From Thermoflexales bacterium (GTDB lineage: Bacteria > Chloroflexota > Anaerolineae > B4-G1 > SLSP01), in assembly GCA_015486785.1 (NCBI GenBank), contig WFQZ01000316.1, positions 1-12,401 of the forward strand: a stretch of 12,401 nucleotides of DNA, written 5' to 3'. Positions 1 to 7,305 of the stretch are shown one piece after another. A model generated the notes under the pieces. It made no database searches, was not told where the DNA came from, and saw only the letters and a program-made list of their open reading frames with translations. The position numbers and the translations under genes are program-made. Numbering within the stretch: the first letter of the stretch is position 1; each line of letters opens with the position of its first letter.

Positions 1-136
1 GCAGCGTGCTCCGTTCCCCCGGCAGCACCATCGCTCCCACCCGCGCCCCTTGCGCAAGCAGACGGGCGATCAGCCGCTGCCCCAGGAAGCCGCTCGCGCC
101 AAAGACGAAGACAGATGCCCCGCGCAGCTCAGTCAC
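1..136 (-). CDS. NAD-dependent epimerase/dehydratase, N-terminal fragment
   Basis: Only the first 45 codons lie in the window; the gene continues past the left edge. The translation begins (V/M)TELRGASVFVFGASGFLG, and GASGFLG (residues 14-20) is the GxxGxxG dinucleotide-binding turn of short-chain dehydrogenase/epimerase proteins. I chose the GTG at 136-134 because a GGAAGG ribosome-binding site lies about 8 bases upstream and because it overlaps the end of the upstream cytidylyltransferase gene by 8 bases, as in translationally coupled genes. By context it could act on a nucleotide sugar made by that gene, for example as a CDP-glucose 4,6-dehydratase or a related epimerase. The fragment is too short to tell which, so the substrate is inference. 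No gene symbol is justified. Confidence 0.75.
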   Translation of the reverse strand, partial: MTELRGASVFVFGASGFLGQRLIARLLAQGARVGAMVLPGERSTL

Positions 137-911
137 GCCACACCTTCCACGGCGCATCTTGCTCCCACAACGTGTTCAACTCCTGCGCTTCCTTGAAGGT
201 ATCCATCGCCCGCCAAAAGCCAGTGTGGCGGTAGATCGCCAGTTGCCCGTCGGCGGCCAGGCGGCTGAACGGCTCACGCTCCAGCACCAGATCGTCGCCG
301 CCTTCCAAGTAACGCAGCGCGGCCCGCTCAAAGACGAAAAACCCGCCGTTGATCAGCGTCTCCAAGCGCGGCTTCTCGCGGAAGCCGGTCACGTGACCCG
401 CGCCGTCCGTTTCCACCACCCCGAAACGGGAAAACGACTGCGCTCCGGTCATCGTCGCCAAACGCCCCTCCCGCCGGTGGAACGCCAACAGCGCGTGCAA
501 ATCAATATCGCTGACCCCATCGGCGTAGGTGGCGAAAAATCGCGCCGTGCGCACATACCGCGCCGCCTTGCGGATGCGGGCGCCGGTTTGCGTCTCCAAG
601 CCGGTATCCGCAAACGTGATCCGCCATCCGGCGGCGTCGTTGGGGGCGTGAAATTGAGGCCGCCCGTTCCCCAGAGCCAACGTGAAATCGCGGCTCTGCC
701 AATCGTATTCCAGAAAATACCGTTTGATCAGAGACCCCTTGTATCCCAACGCCAAAATGAACTCGGTGAACCCTTGCGCAGCGTAAATCTTCATCACGTG
801 CCACAACACCGGACGCCCGCCGATCTCCACCAGCGGCTTGGGGATCGTGCGATCCCCCATCCGCGTGCCCTTGCCGCCGCAGAGAATAATCACCGGTACA
901 GATTCCATCAT
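129..911 (-). CDS. rfbF: Glucose-1-phosphate cytidylyltransferase-like nucleotidyltransferase
   Basis: Predicted to join CTP and glucose 1-phosphate into CDP-glucose plus pyrophosphate, the first step toward CDP-linked deoxysugars for surface polysaccharide. The 260-residue product matches the usual size of about 257. Visible motifs are the nucleotide-binding loop GGKGTR (12-17), KPLVEIGGRPVLWHVM (25-40), the metal/sugar segment YADGVSDID (129-137), FREKP (177-181), INGGFFVFE (187-195), LEREPF (210-215), and a C-terminal GFWRAMDT (231-238) followed by APWKVW. The last part is typical of RfbF rather than of glucose-1-phosphate thymidylyl- or uridylyltransferases. Start: ATG at 911, or the adjacent ATG at 908, 5-8 bases after AGGAGG. 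A longer reading from 953 is ruled out because it would start inside the promoter spacer. The next gene overlaps by 8 bases. CDP-glucose specificity is inferred from family motifs. Confidence 0.88.
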   Translation of the reverse strand: MMESVPVIILCGGKGTRMGDRTIPKPLVEIGGRPVLWHVMKIYAAQGFTEFILALGYKGSLIKRYFLEYDWQSRDFTLALGNGRPQFHAPNDAAGWRITFADTGLETQTGARIRKAARYVRTARFFATYADGVSDIDLHALLAFHRREGRLATMTGAQSFSRFGVVETDGAGHVTGFREKPRLETLINGGFFVFERAALRYLEGGDDLVLEREPFSRLAADGQLAIYRHTGFWRAMDTFKEAQELNTLWEQDAPWKVWRD

Positions 912-941
912 CGTGCCCTCCTTAGCTTCACAACGCGGGCG

Positions 942-969
942 ATGGTAGCACAAGGGATAGGCTTGTCAA
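942..969 (-). promoter_or_regulatory. Sigma-70-type promoter of the cytidylyltransferase gene
   Basis: Reading the minus strand, TTGACA (969-964) is followed after 16 bases by TACCAT (947-942). A TG one base upstream of the -10 (TGC TACCAT) makes it an extended -10. Transcription would start near 935, about 24 bases before the ATG at 911, leaving room for the AGGAGG site. It lies back to back with the dnaK promoter region. Confidence 0.7.
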
Positions 970-985
970 CGATGAATTTATCTAC

Positions 986-1020
986 TTCCTACAAATTTCT
1001 TATCAGTTTCCTATATTTCT
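986..1020 (+). repeat. Direct repeat upstream of dnaK, possible operator
   Basis: TTCCTACAAATTTCT (986-1000) recurs as TTCCTATATTTCT (1008-1020). The start-to-start distance is 22 bases, about two helical turns. The two copies flank the presumed -35 position of the dnaK promoter. They do not resemble CIRCE (the HrcA operator) or HAIR (the HspR operator). A regulatory role is inference; the segment is also simply AT-rich. Confidence 0.4.
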
Positions 1021-1030
1021 CTGGTATAGT
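1000..1030 (+). promoter_or_regulatory. Promoter of the dnaK-grpE-dnaJ operon
   Basis: An extended -10 element, TGG TATAGT (1022-1030), is the best match. The nearest -35-like hexamer is TTATCA (1000-1005), at a long 19-base spacing. A start near 1037 would give a leader of about 48 bases. A second weaker -10, CATAAT (1056-1061), lies closer to the gene and has no good -35. No CIRCE or HAIR inverted repeat is visible in 954-1084, so the heat-shock control is unidentified. Confidence 0.5.
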
Positions 1031-1084
1031 CAGAGCGTGAATGAGCAATTTGAGGCATAATCCAAGTTTTACGGAGGTGAAATT

Positions 1085-3031
1085 ATGGGAAAGATTGTAG
1101 GAATTGACCTGGGAACGACGAACTCAGCGGTCGCCGTGATGGAAGGCGGCCAGGTGACGGTGATCCCAACTGCCGAAGGTGGCCGATTGTGCCCCTCGGT
1201 GGTGGCGTTTACCAAAAACGGCGAGCGGCTGGTGGGCGAGCGAGCTAAGCGGCAAGCGGTGGTAAATGCGGAAAATACGTTGTATTCAATCAAGCGATTG
1301 ATGGGGCGGCGGTACGATGACCCGGAAGTGGCCGTGACCCGCGATATGGTGTCGTATGAGATTGTGGCCGGGCCGCACGGGGATGCGCGAGTGCGCGTAC
1401 CGATCACCGATAAAGTTTATTCGCCCCAAGAAATTTCGGCGATGATCTTGCAGAAGCTCAAGAAAGACGCCGAGGCTTACCTGGGCGAGCCGGTGACGGA
1501 GGCCGTGATCACCGTGCCGGCGTACTTCAACGACAGCCAGCGGCAAGCCACCAAGGACGCCGGGCAGATCGCCGGGCTGAACGTGCGGCGCATCATCAAC
1601 GAGCCGACGGCTTCCGCGCTGGCCTACGGGCTGGACAAGAAAAAGGACGAGACGATCTTGGTCTTTGACCTGGGCGGCGGCACGTTTGATGTCTCCATCC
1701 TGGAGGTGAGCGAGGGCCTGATTGAGGTCAAGGCCACCAACGGCGATACGCACTTGGGCGGCGACGACTGGGATGAGCGCGTGCTCCGCTGGATGCTGGA
1801 AGAATTCCGCAAGCAAGAGGGCATTGACCTTTCCAAGGATCGTCAGGCGATGCAGCGGCTGCGTGAAGCGGCGGAGAAGGCCAAGGTAGAGCTATCTTCA
1901 ATGATGGAGACCGAGATCAACCTGCCTTACATCACCGCTGATCAGAACGGGCCTAAGCATTTGCAACTGCGCTTGACCCGCGCCACGCTGGAGAAGCTGA
2001 CGCAAGACCTGGTGGAACGCTGCCGCATCCCCTTCGAGAAGGCGTTGGCCGATGCCAAACTCAGCGCGTCGGACCTGGTTGAGGTGGTGTTGGTCGGCGG
2101 CGCAACCCGCATGCCGATGATCCGCGAACTGGTACGCAAGTTGACCGGCGGAAAAGAGCCGCACAAGGGCGTGAACCCCGATGAAGTCGTGGCCGTCGGG
2201 GCGGCGATTCAAGGCGGCGTGCTGGGCGGCGAAGGGACCGACATCCTGTTGCTGGATGTGACCCCGTTGACGCTGGGGATCGAGACGCTGGGGCAGCGCA
2301 TGACCCCGCTGATCCCGCGCAACACGACCGTGCCGGTGCGCAAGAGCGAAGTCTTCACCACCGCGCAGGACGGACAAACGGCGGTGGACATCAAAGTGTA
2401 CCAAGGCGAACGTCCGATGGCGGCGGATAACATGCTGCTCGGCCAGTTCCGGCTGGACGGCATCCCGCCCGCGCCGCGCGGCGTGCCGCAAATCGAAGTC
2501 ACTTACGACATTGACGCCAACGGCATCTTGAAAGTCTCGGCGCGGGACAAGGCGACCGGGCGCGAGCAAGCGATCACCATCACCGCCAGCACCAACCTGT
2601 CGGATAGCGAAGTCCAGCGGCTGATTGAAGAGGCCAAACAGCACGAGGCCGAGGACAAGAAGCGGCAAGAGTTGGTGGACGCCCGCAATGAAGCCGATAC
2701 GATGGTCTATCAAACAGAGAAAGCGATGAACGACCTGGGCGACAAAGTGCCCGCCGACCTGCGCGGCGAGCTAGAAGGTCTGCTCAACGACCTGCGCAAA
2801 GTCAAAGACGGCGACGATGCCGCGCTCATCCGCCGCAAGATGGACGAAGTCCGGCAAGCGGCGATGAAACTGGGGCAGCAAGCCTACGGCGGTCAACCCG
2901 GCCAACCGGGTGCCGGCCCGACCCCCGGCCCGGAAGTCGGCCCCGGCTTTGGCCCCGGCCCCGGCGCACCAGGGGCGGGATCGCCCGGTGGCAATGACGA
3001 TGTCGTGGACGGTGAGTTCCGCGAGGTGTAA
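1085..3031 (+). CDS. dnaK: Chaperone protein DnaK (Hsp70)
   Basis: ATP-driven cytosolic chaperone that binds exposed hydrophobic peptides, with DnaJ and GrpE as partners. The 648-residue length is normal. Nucleotide-binding-domain motifs are IDLGTTNS (7-14), VPAYFNDSQRQAT (from 144), INEPTASALAYGL, the phosphate loop DLGGGTFD (195-202) and VLVGGATRMP (335-344). The interdomain linker and start of the substrate domain are ILLLDVTPLTLGIET (387-401). The C-terminal tail from about residue 597 is Gly/Pro-rich and ends in DDVVDGEFREV, the usual bacterial DnaK end. The segment around residues 78-110 (PEVAVTRDMVSYEIV...) is full length, as in Gram-negative-type DnaK, and lacks the deletion seen in many Firmicutes. 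Start: ATG at 1085 behind GGAGGTGA. First gene of the chaperone operon. Confidence 0.98.
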   Translation: MGKIVGIDLGTTNSAVAVMEGGQVTVIPTAEGGRLCPSVVAFTKNGERLVGERAKRQAVVNAENTLYSIKRLMGRRYDDPEVAVTRDMVSYEIVAGPHGDARVRVPITDKVYSPQEISAMILQKLKKDAEAYLGEPVTEAVITVPAYFNDSQRQATKDAGQIAGLNVRRIINEPTASALAYGLDKKKDETILVFDLGGGTFDVSILEVSEGLIEVKATNGDTHLGGDDWDERVLRWMLEEFRKQEGIDLSKDRQAMQRLREAAEKAKVELSSMMETEINLPYITADQNGPKHLQLRLTRATLEKLTQDLVERCRIPFEKALADAKLSASDLVEVVLVGGATRMPMIRELVRKLTGGKEPHKGVNPDEVVAVGAAIQGGVLGGEGTDILLLDVTPLTLGIETLGQRMTPLIPRNTTVPVRKSEVFTTAQDGQTAVDIKVYQGERPMAADNMLLGQFRLDGIPPAPRGVPQIEVTYDIDANGILKVSARDKATGREQAITITASTNLSDSEVQRLIEEAKQHEAEDKKRQELVDARNEADTMVYQTEKAMNDLGDKVPADLRGELEGLLNDLRKVKDGDDAALIRRKMDEVRQAAMKLGQQAYGGQPGQPGAGPTPGPEVGPGFGPGPGAPGAGSPGGNDDVVDGEFREV

Positions 3032-3059
3032 CGGGCCAACCGTCGTCCCATAACCAACG

Positions 3060-3090
3060 CGAGGGGTGGTCAACGCCACCCCTCGTTTCT
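3060..3090 (+). terminator. Hairpin between dnaK and grpE (attenuator or mRNA end)
   Basis: A perfect 10-bp stem, CGAGGGGTGG (3060-3069) with CCACCCCTCG (3076-3085), encloses a 6-base loop and is followed by TTTCTT. The T-tract is short and interrupted, so full termination is doubtful. Partial termination or 3'-end protection would let DnaK be made in excess over GrpE and DnaJ. Confidence 0.6.
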
Positions 3091-3110
3091 TGAGACTGAG
3101 GAGGGGAAAA

Positions 3111-3686
3111 ATGAGTGCTAAAAAAGTACACGTTGAAGTGAAGCGTGAAGACGAAGAGCCGGTCGCGGAGTCCGAGGAACTGACGCCCGTGCCCGAAGAG
3201 ACCGTCGTTGAAGACGCGGGCGAAGGCGCGGCGGAAGAAGCGGCCCCGCAGCCGGAAATAGATTGGCAAGATAAAGCCTTGCGTCTGCAAGCCGAGATGG
3301 ACAACTTCCGCAAGCGGCAGCGGCGGCTGGCCGATGATCGCGTGGCGCAAGACAAACGCATGCTGCTCCAAGGGTTCTTGCGGGTGATGGACAACCTGGA
3401 GAAAGTCGTGGAGCACCTGGACCCGGACGATCCCCATCATCAGGGCATCCAGGTGACGTACAACGAAATGCGCAAAGTCCTGCGTCAAGCCGGCGCGGAG
3501 CCGCTGGAGACGATTGGTCAGCCCTTTGATCCGAGCTGGCACGAAGCCGTGGCGATGGTGCCCGCGCCCGCCGATCAAGAAGAAGACCTGCTGGTGATTG
3601 ACGAGGAACAGCGGGGCTATCGCTTGGGTGACCGCGTTTTGCGTCCCGCGCGGGTGATTGTGGCGAAGAAAGCGGACGCAGCGTAA
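3111..3686 (+). CDS. grpE: Nucleotide exchange factor GrpE
   Basis: Releases ADP from DnaK and so resets the Hsp70 cycle; works as a homodimer in the cytosol. The 191-residue product has a very acidic, probably disordered N-terminus (about residues 8-50), then the dimer helix with LQAEMDNFRKRQRR (59-72) and the C-terminal beta domain ending RGYRLGDRVLRPARVIVAKK (168-187). Both are GrpE signatures. Start: ATG at 3111, four bases after AGGAGGGG. A reading from 3066 would begin inside the dnaK-grpE hairpin and is not credible. It lies 79 bases after dnaK and 30 bases before dnaJ. Confidence 0.96.
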   Translation: MSAKKVHVEVKREDEEPVAESEELTPVPEETVVEDAGEGAAEEAAPQPEIDWQDKALRLQAEMDNFRKRQRRLADDRVAQDKRMLLQGFLRVMDNLEKVVEHLDPDDPHHQGIQVTYNEMRKVLRQAGAEPLETIGQPFDPSWHEAVAMVPAPADQEEDLLVIDEEQRGYRLGDRVLRPARVIVAKKADAA

Positions 3687-3716
3687 AAATAAATCTACGC
3701 GCCTTGGAGGTGAGCG

Positions 3717-4682
3717 ATGGAGTATCAAGACTACTATCAGATTTTGGGGGTGCCGCGCAACGCCGGCGAGAAGGAGATCAAAAAAGCCTATCGCAAGCTG
3801 GCCCGTCAATATCACCCGGACAAGAACCCCGACAATCCGGCGGCGGAAGAGAAATTCAAGGCGCTGAACGAGGCTTACGAAGTCCTTTCCGATCCCGAAA
3901 AACGCAAGCTCTACGACCAAGTGGGAAAGGATTGGAAACAATGGCAGCAATCCGGCGGACGACCGGAGGATTTTGATTGGAGCAAGTGGTTCGCTCAGCA
4001 GGGCGGCCCGGCAGGACGGCCCGGACGGGTTCACATTCACACCGGCGGCGATTTTGAGGACTTATTCGGAGGGCAGGAAGGCGCGTTCTCCGATTTCTTC
4101 CAACAGCTCTTCGGCGGCCTGGGCGGCTACCCCGGCGGCGGATCGTACCGCCAGGTGCAGCGGCCTCGCCGGGGGCGGGATTACGAACAGCCGGTGCAAA
4201 TCACGCTGGCCGAAGCCCTGCAAGGGACGAAGTGGCTGCTGCACATAGGCGATCAGCGGCTCGAAGTGACCATCCCGGCGGGGGCGGATACCGGCACGCG
4301 CGTGCGGGTGGCCGGGAAAGGTGGCGCAGGCTCCGGCGGCGGCCCATCCGGCGACCTGTTCCTGGTGATCTCGGTGCAGCCGGACCCGCGCTTCGAGCGG
4401 CACGGGCGCGACCTCACCACCCACGTGGACGTGGACTTGTACACGGCGATCCTGGGCGGCGAAGCCTCGGTCCCGCTGCCGGATGGCCGCTCCGTGATGC
4501 TGCGCATCCCGCCGGAGACGCAGAACGGCAAGAAGTTCCGTCTGCGGGGCAAGGGGATGCCGCGCTTGGGACATCCGCAGCAACGGGGCGATCTGTTCGC
4601 CGTGGTCAACGTGCGTTTGCCCACCGGCCTTTCACCCCAAGAGCGGGCCTTGTTCGAGCAGTTGCGCGATTTGCGGAGGTAG
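3717..4682 (+). CDS. dnaJ: DnaJ/CbpA-type J-domain co-chaperone without zinc finger
   Basis: Delivers substrates to DnaK and stimulates its ATPase. The J domain is residues 4-70, with the essential HPD at 33-35 and a basic helix II (KKAYRKLARQ). A Gly/Phe/Gln-rich region (about 96-145) follows, then two beta-sandwich substrate-binding domains (about 155-305) ending in RGDLFAVVNVRLP. No CxxCxGxG repeat exists, so the 321-residue protein is class II (CbpA/Hsp40-B-like), not classic DnaJ (about 375 residues with four zinc-finger repeats). As the third gene of a dnaK-grpE-dnaJ operon it is probably the main J protein, as I recall for the zinc-finger-less DnaJ of Thermus. Start: ATG at 3717, six bases after GGAGG. 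Confidence 0.93.
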   Translation: MEYQDYYQILGVPRNAGEKEIKKAYRKLARQYHPDKNPDNPAAEEKFKALNEAYEVLSDPEKRKLYDQVGKDWKQWQQSGGRPEDFDWSKWFAQQGGPAGRPGRVHIHTGGDFEDLFGGQEGAFSDFFQQLFGGLGGYPGGGSYRQVQRPRRGRDYEQPVQITLAEALQGTKWLLHIGDQRLEVTIPAGADTGTRVRVAGKGGAGSGGGPSGDLFLVISVQPDPRFERHGRDLTTHVDVDLYTAILGGEASVPLPDGRSVMLRIPPETQNGKKFRLRGKGMPRLGHPQQRGDLFAVVNVRLPTGLSPQERALFEQLRDLRR

Positions 4683-4714
4683 GGGCGGTAGGGGCGAAAA
4701 ATTTTTCGCCCCTA
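4679..4714. terminator. Shared bidirectional palindromic terminator of dnaJ and ecfT
   Basis: A perfect 26-bp palindrome at 4689-4714 has arms TAGGGGCGAAAAA and TTTTTCGCCCCTA, with A5/T5 at the centre. It lies between convergent genes. The last three bases are the TAG stop of ecfT on the minus strand. A 9-base unit GTAGGGGCG occurs twice in tandem (4679-4687 and 4688-4696), and the first copy includes the TAG stop of dnaJ. Termination in both directions is inferred from position and symmetry. Confidence 0.75.
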
Positions 4715-5560
4715 TGGATGCCCGAACGAGCCGATCCCCCAACCGTAGTAGGCGACCAGCGCGGCCAGCCCCATCAAGGCGGCGAGGCACAACAACACCT
4801 TATCGTCCCGCCGTAAGTGAGTCTCGTGCAGGTACGTGCGCTGCGAGCTGCCGGAGAAGGCTTTGGCCTGCAAAACAATCTCCAGTTGCTGCGATTTGAC
4901 CAGCGATCCCAAGATCAGCGGCACGGCGACGCGGGCGTAGACGCGCCACCGCCGGAGCGTCCGCATGTGCTCCACCGCCAAGCCGCGCAATCGCTGCGCT
5001 TCAATGATCGTCTGCGCTTCCTCAAAGAGCAGCGGCACGAAGCGCAGGGTGGCCGAAAAGATGAAGGCGAACTTGTACGGGATGCCCAATCGCCCTAGCC
5101 CCACGATCATATCGTCCACGTCGGTGGTGAAGACGAGCAGCGGCAGCACAAGCAGCAAGGTCAGCGTGCGGAAGACCACACTCAGCCCGTAACTCACGCC
5201 TTCGCGGGAGAGCATCGCCCCGCCCACGCCCCACCAATCCGCCGGAAAGGTGAACCACGGGGTGAGCGCGTGTTGTCCGGTCAACCGCTCCACCTGCGTC
5301 ACGTTGAAGAATCCGTGGGTCAGCAGGACGATGCCGAAGAAAGGCAGCAGTAGGGATAGCGTGGAGCGCACGTAAGCCCAGCGCACGCCGGCCAGCAGAC
5401 ACAAAAGCAGCATCGCGCCGGCCAATCCGCCCACCAGGAGCGTGCTTTCCCACAGGAACGCGACCCAGCTCACCACGAAGGCCAGCAGCAACTTGGTGCG
5501 GAAGTCCAGGCGGGTGAAGTACGAGTCACGGGCGACTGTTTGCAAGGCCAGCGGCTTCAT
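4712..5560 (-). CDS. ecfT: ECF transporter transmembrane component (EcfT)
   Basis: Membrane scaffold that couples ATP hydrolysis by the EcfA subunits to the substrate-binding S component of a vitamin- or metal-type uptake system. The 282-residue product has hydrophobic spans near 23-38, 40-58, 68-85, 125-145 and 255-276. Between the fourth and last are the cytosolic coupling helices, whose two short motifs are EAQRLRG (187-193) and QAKAFSG (231-237). These correspond to the paired Ala-Arg-Gly-type ATPase-docking motifs of EcfT but are both imperfect. Start: ATG at 5560, overlapping the ATPase stop as ATGA, with GGAGG seven bases upstream. The longer start at 5587 has no such support. Last gene of its operon. 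Confidence 0.9.
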   Translation of the reverse strand: MKPLALQTVARDSYFTRLDFRTKLLLAFVVSWVAFLWESTLLVGGLAGAMLLLCLLAGVRWAYVRSTLSLLLPFFGIVLLTHGFFNVTQVERLTGQHALTPWFTFPADWWGVGGAMLSREGVSYGLSVVFRTLTLLLVLPLLVFTTDVDDMIVGLGRLGIPYKFAFIFSATLRFVPLLFEEAQTIIEAQRLRGLAVEHMRTLRRWRVYARVAVPLILGSLVKSQQLEIVLQAKAFSGSSQRTYLHETHLRRDDKVLLCLAALMGLAALVAYYGWGIGSFGHP

Positions 5561-7305
5561 ACGCGGCCTCCGTCGGGGGCAAAGCACGCGGCCACCTCTT
5601 CCGGCGTGATCCAGGGCATCGGGCGTGCGCCGAGTTGGCCCAAGGCGCGGGCCAGTTGAACCGCTTGCGGCGGGGCCAAGTACGCCTGGGCCAAAGTCTG
5701 TTCTTCGCGCAGGGCCGCGCGGAGCGGCGCGTCGAGCAGCAGCTGCCCGTCACGCAGCACGATCATCCGCTCGGCGTAGGCGGCCATCAAGTAGAGGTGA
5801 TGGGTGATCACGATCACGGTTTTCCCTTGCCGGTGCAACTGATGGGTGATCTCCAGGATCGCCCGTGCGCCCCGGAAATCTTGCCCGGTGGTCGGCTCGT
5901 CAAAGACGATGATATCCGGCCTCATCGCCAGCACGGCGGCGATCACCACGCGCGTGCGATCTCCGCGCGGCAGAGCCAGAGGATGCGCGTCCCGTCGTTC
6001 CCACAAGCGCATCGCTGTCAGACTTCCCCGCACGCGGGCGCGTCTTTCGTCCGGCGGCACGCCCAAGTTGCGCAGCGCGAACGCTACTTCGTCTTGCACG
6101 GTGGTGCTGAAGATCTGCTGATCGGGGTTCTGCGCCACGTAGCCGATGCGCCGCGCCAGGGTGCTGATCGGCAGGGTGCGCGTCTCCACGCCGTCCAGCA
6201 GCACTTGCCCGGCGGTGGGCTGCAAGAGGTTGAGGAAGTGCTTTACCAATGTGGTTTTGCCGCCGCCGTTTTGCCCGGCGATGAGCACATATTCCCCGGC
6301 GCGAATTTCCAAGGATACGTCGCGCAGGGCTTGCGTGCCATCGCCGAATGTGTGGCTCAGGTGCCGGACGGAAAGTTGGGGCGGCGATTGGTGCTCGGCG
6401 GGCGGCGGAGGCGGCGGGCACGAAGGCGGTAGCTGCGCGGCCAAGTGCGGCAGACGGGGCCGCGCTTCGGCCATCCGCACCGGCAGAGGCGTGCGCACCT
6501 CGCGCCACTGCCCGATCAGGTGGAAGGTGCGGGTGACTTGGGGCGGGCGGAGCGCGAGTCCCTGGAGCATTCCCACTTGGGCGTACACTTGCCGGGGTGT
6601 GCCCAGGGCCACAAGCCGCCCGGCGTCGAGCACGGCCACCCGATCCGCGTACTCGGCCATCGCTTCCGCCGCGTGGCTGACCATCACCAAGGTCATCCCC
6701 AACTCGCGGTTGAGCCGCCGCACCACGGCGAAGACCTCGCGCACGCCCATCGGGTCAAGCTGGGAAGTCGGCTCGTCGAGCACCAGAAGCGCGGGACGCA
6801 CGGCCAGCGCGGCGGCAATCGCCAACCGCTGTTTCTGTCCGGCGGAAAGGTCGTAGGGATGCCGCTTTTCGTAGCCCGCCAGCCGCACCACTTGTAAGGC
6901 CCAGGAGATGCGGGAGCGCATCTCCGCGCGGGGGACGCTGAGATTTTCCAGCGCGAAAGCGACTTCGTTTTCCACCGAGGTGGTGACTAACTGCGTTTCC
7001 GGGTCTTCAAAGACTGTGCCCACGTATCGCGCCAGCGTGTTGACCGGCACGGAGAGCGTATCCAACCCGGCGACGGTGATCCGCCCGTAGAACTTTCCGC
7101 CGTAGAACTGGGGCACGATGCCGTTGAGCGCGAGGCAGAGCGTGGTCTTGCCTGCGCCGGTCGGCCCGATGATGCCCAGAAATTCGCCCCGGCGCACGGT
7201 GAGCGAGATGTCGCGCAACGCGAATCCACGGGCGGACGGGTAGCGGTAAGAGACCTGTGCTAGTTGTACCGGCGCGGTGGATGGCTCGCTCAATACATCG
7301 CCCAT
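5557..7305 (-). CDS. Fused double ECF-type ABC transporter ATPase (EcfA-EcfA')
   Basis: Two ABC ATPase domains in one 582-residue chain, the motor of the ECF transporter. Domain 1: Walker A GPTGAGKT (47-54), TVFEDPETQ (97-105), signature LSAGQKQR (153-160), Walker B LLVLDEP (173-179), switch His211. A proline-rich linker follows (about 293-309, six prolines in a row). Domain 2: Walker A GQNGGGKT (344-351), AQNPDQQIF (391-399), degenerate signature LPRGDRTR (445-452), Walker B IIVFDEPTTGQD (465-476), His502-His503. The fusion resembles YkoD of Bacillus. The first Q-loop Gln is Glu100 and the second signature departs from LSGGQ, so the two ATP sites may be unequal. Start: ATG at 7305, overlapping the S gene by 16 bases. 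Its ribosome-binding site is weak, suggesting coupling. An upstream in-frame start at 7422 only reads through ecfS. Confidence 0.92.
   Translation of the reverse strand: MGDVLSEPSTAPVQLAQVSYRYPSARGFALRDISLTVRRGEFLGIIGPTGAGKTTLCLALNGIVPQFYGGKFYGRITVAGLDTLSVPVNTLARYVGTVFEDPETQLVTTSVENEVAFALENLSVPRAEMRSRISWALQVVRLAGYEKRHPYDLSAGQKQRLAIAAALAVRPALLVLDEPTSQLDPMGVREVFAVVRRLNRELGMTLVMVSHAAEAMAEYADRVAVLDAGRLVALGTPRQVYAQVGMLQGLALRPPQVTRTFHLIGQWREVRTPLPVRMAEARPRLPHLAAQLPPSCPPPPPPAEHQSPPQLSVRHLSHTFGDGTQALRDVSLEIRAGEYVLIAGQNGGGKTTLVKHFLNLLQPTAGQVLLDGVETRTLPISTLARRIGYVAQNPDQQIFSTTVQDEVAFALRNLGVPPDERRARVRGSLTAMRLWERRDAHPLALPRGDRTRVVIAAVLAMRPDIIVFDEPTTGQDFRGARAILEITHQLHRQGKTVIVITHHLYLMAAYAERMIVLRDGQLLLDAPLRAALREEQTLAQAYLAPPQAVQLARALGQLGARPMPWITPEEVAACFAPDGGRV

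Noticed and set aside
912..953. Upstream start for the cytidylyltransferase at 953
   Set aside because: It lies within the predicted promoter spacer, so it would not be transcribed; the family alignment starts at the ATG at 911/908.
6..1040. Long plus-strand open frame opposite the cytidylyltransferase gene
   Set aside because: It is antisense to a gene with clear family motifs, has low-complexity Arg/Pro/Gln-rich translation, and runs through both promoters.
954..1084. CIRCE or HAIR operator upstream of dnaK
   Set aside because: I looked for TTAGCACTC-N9-GAGTGCTAA and CTTGAGT-N7-ACTCAAG and found neither.
3066..3110. Upstream start for grpE at 3066
   Set aside because: It would begin inside the hairpin at 3060-3085, adds a basic stretch not typical of GrpE, and the ATG at 3111 has a strong AGGAGGGG site.
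1898..4040. Long minus-strand open frames (1898-2713, 2826-4040) opposite dnaK, grpE and dnaJ
   Set aside because: They are shadows produced by GC-rich codon bias; the His/Arg/Leu-rich translations match no family and no ribosome-binding site precedes them.
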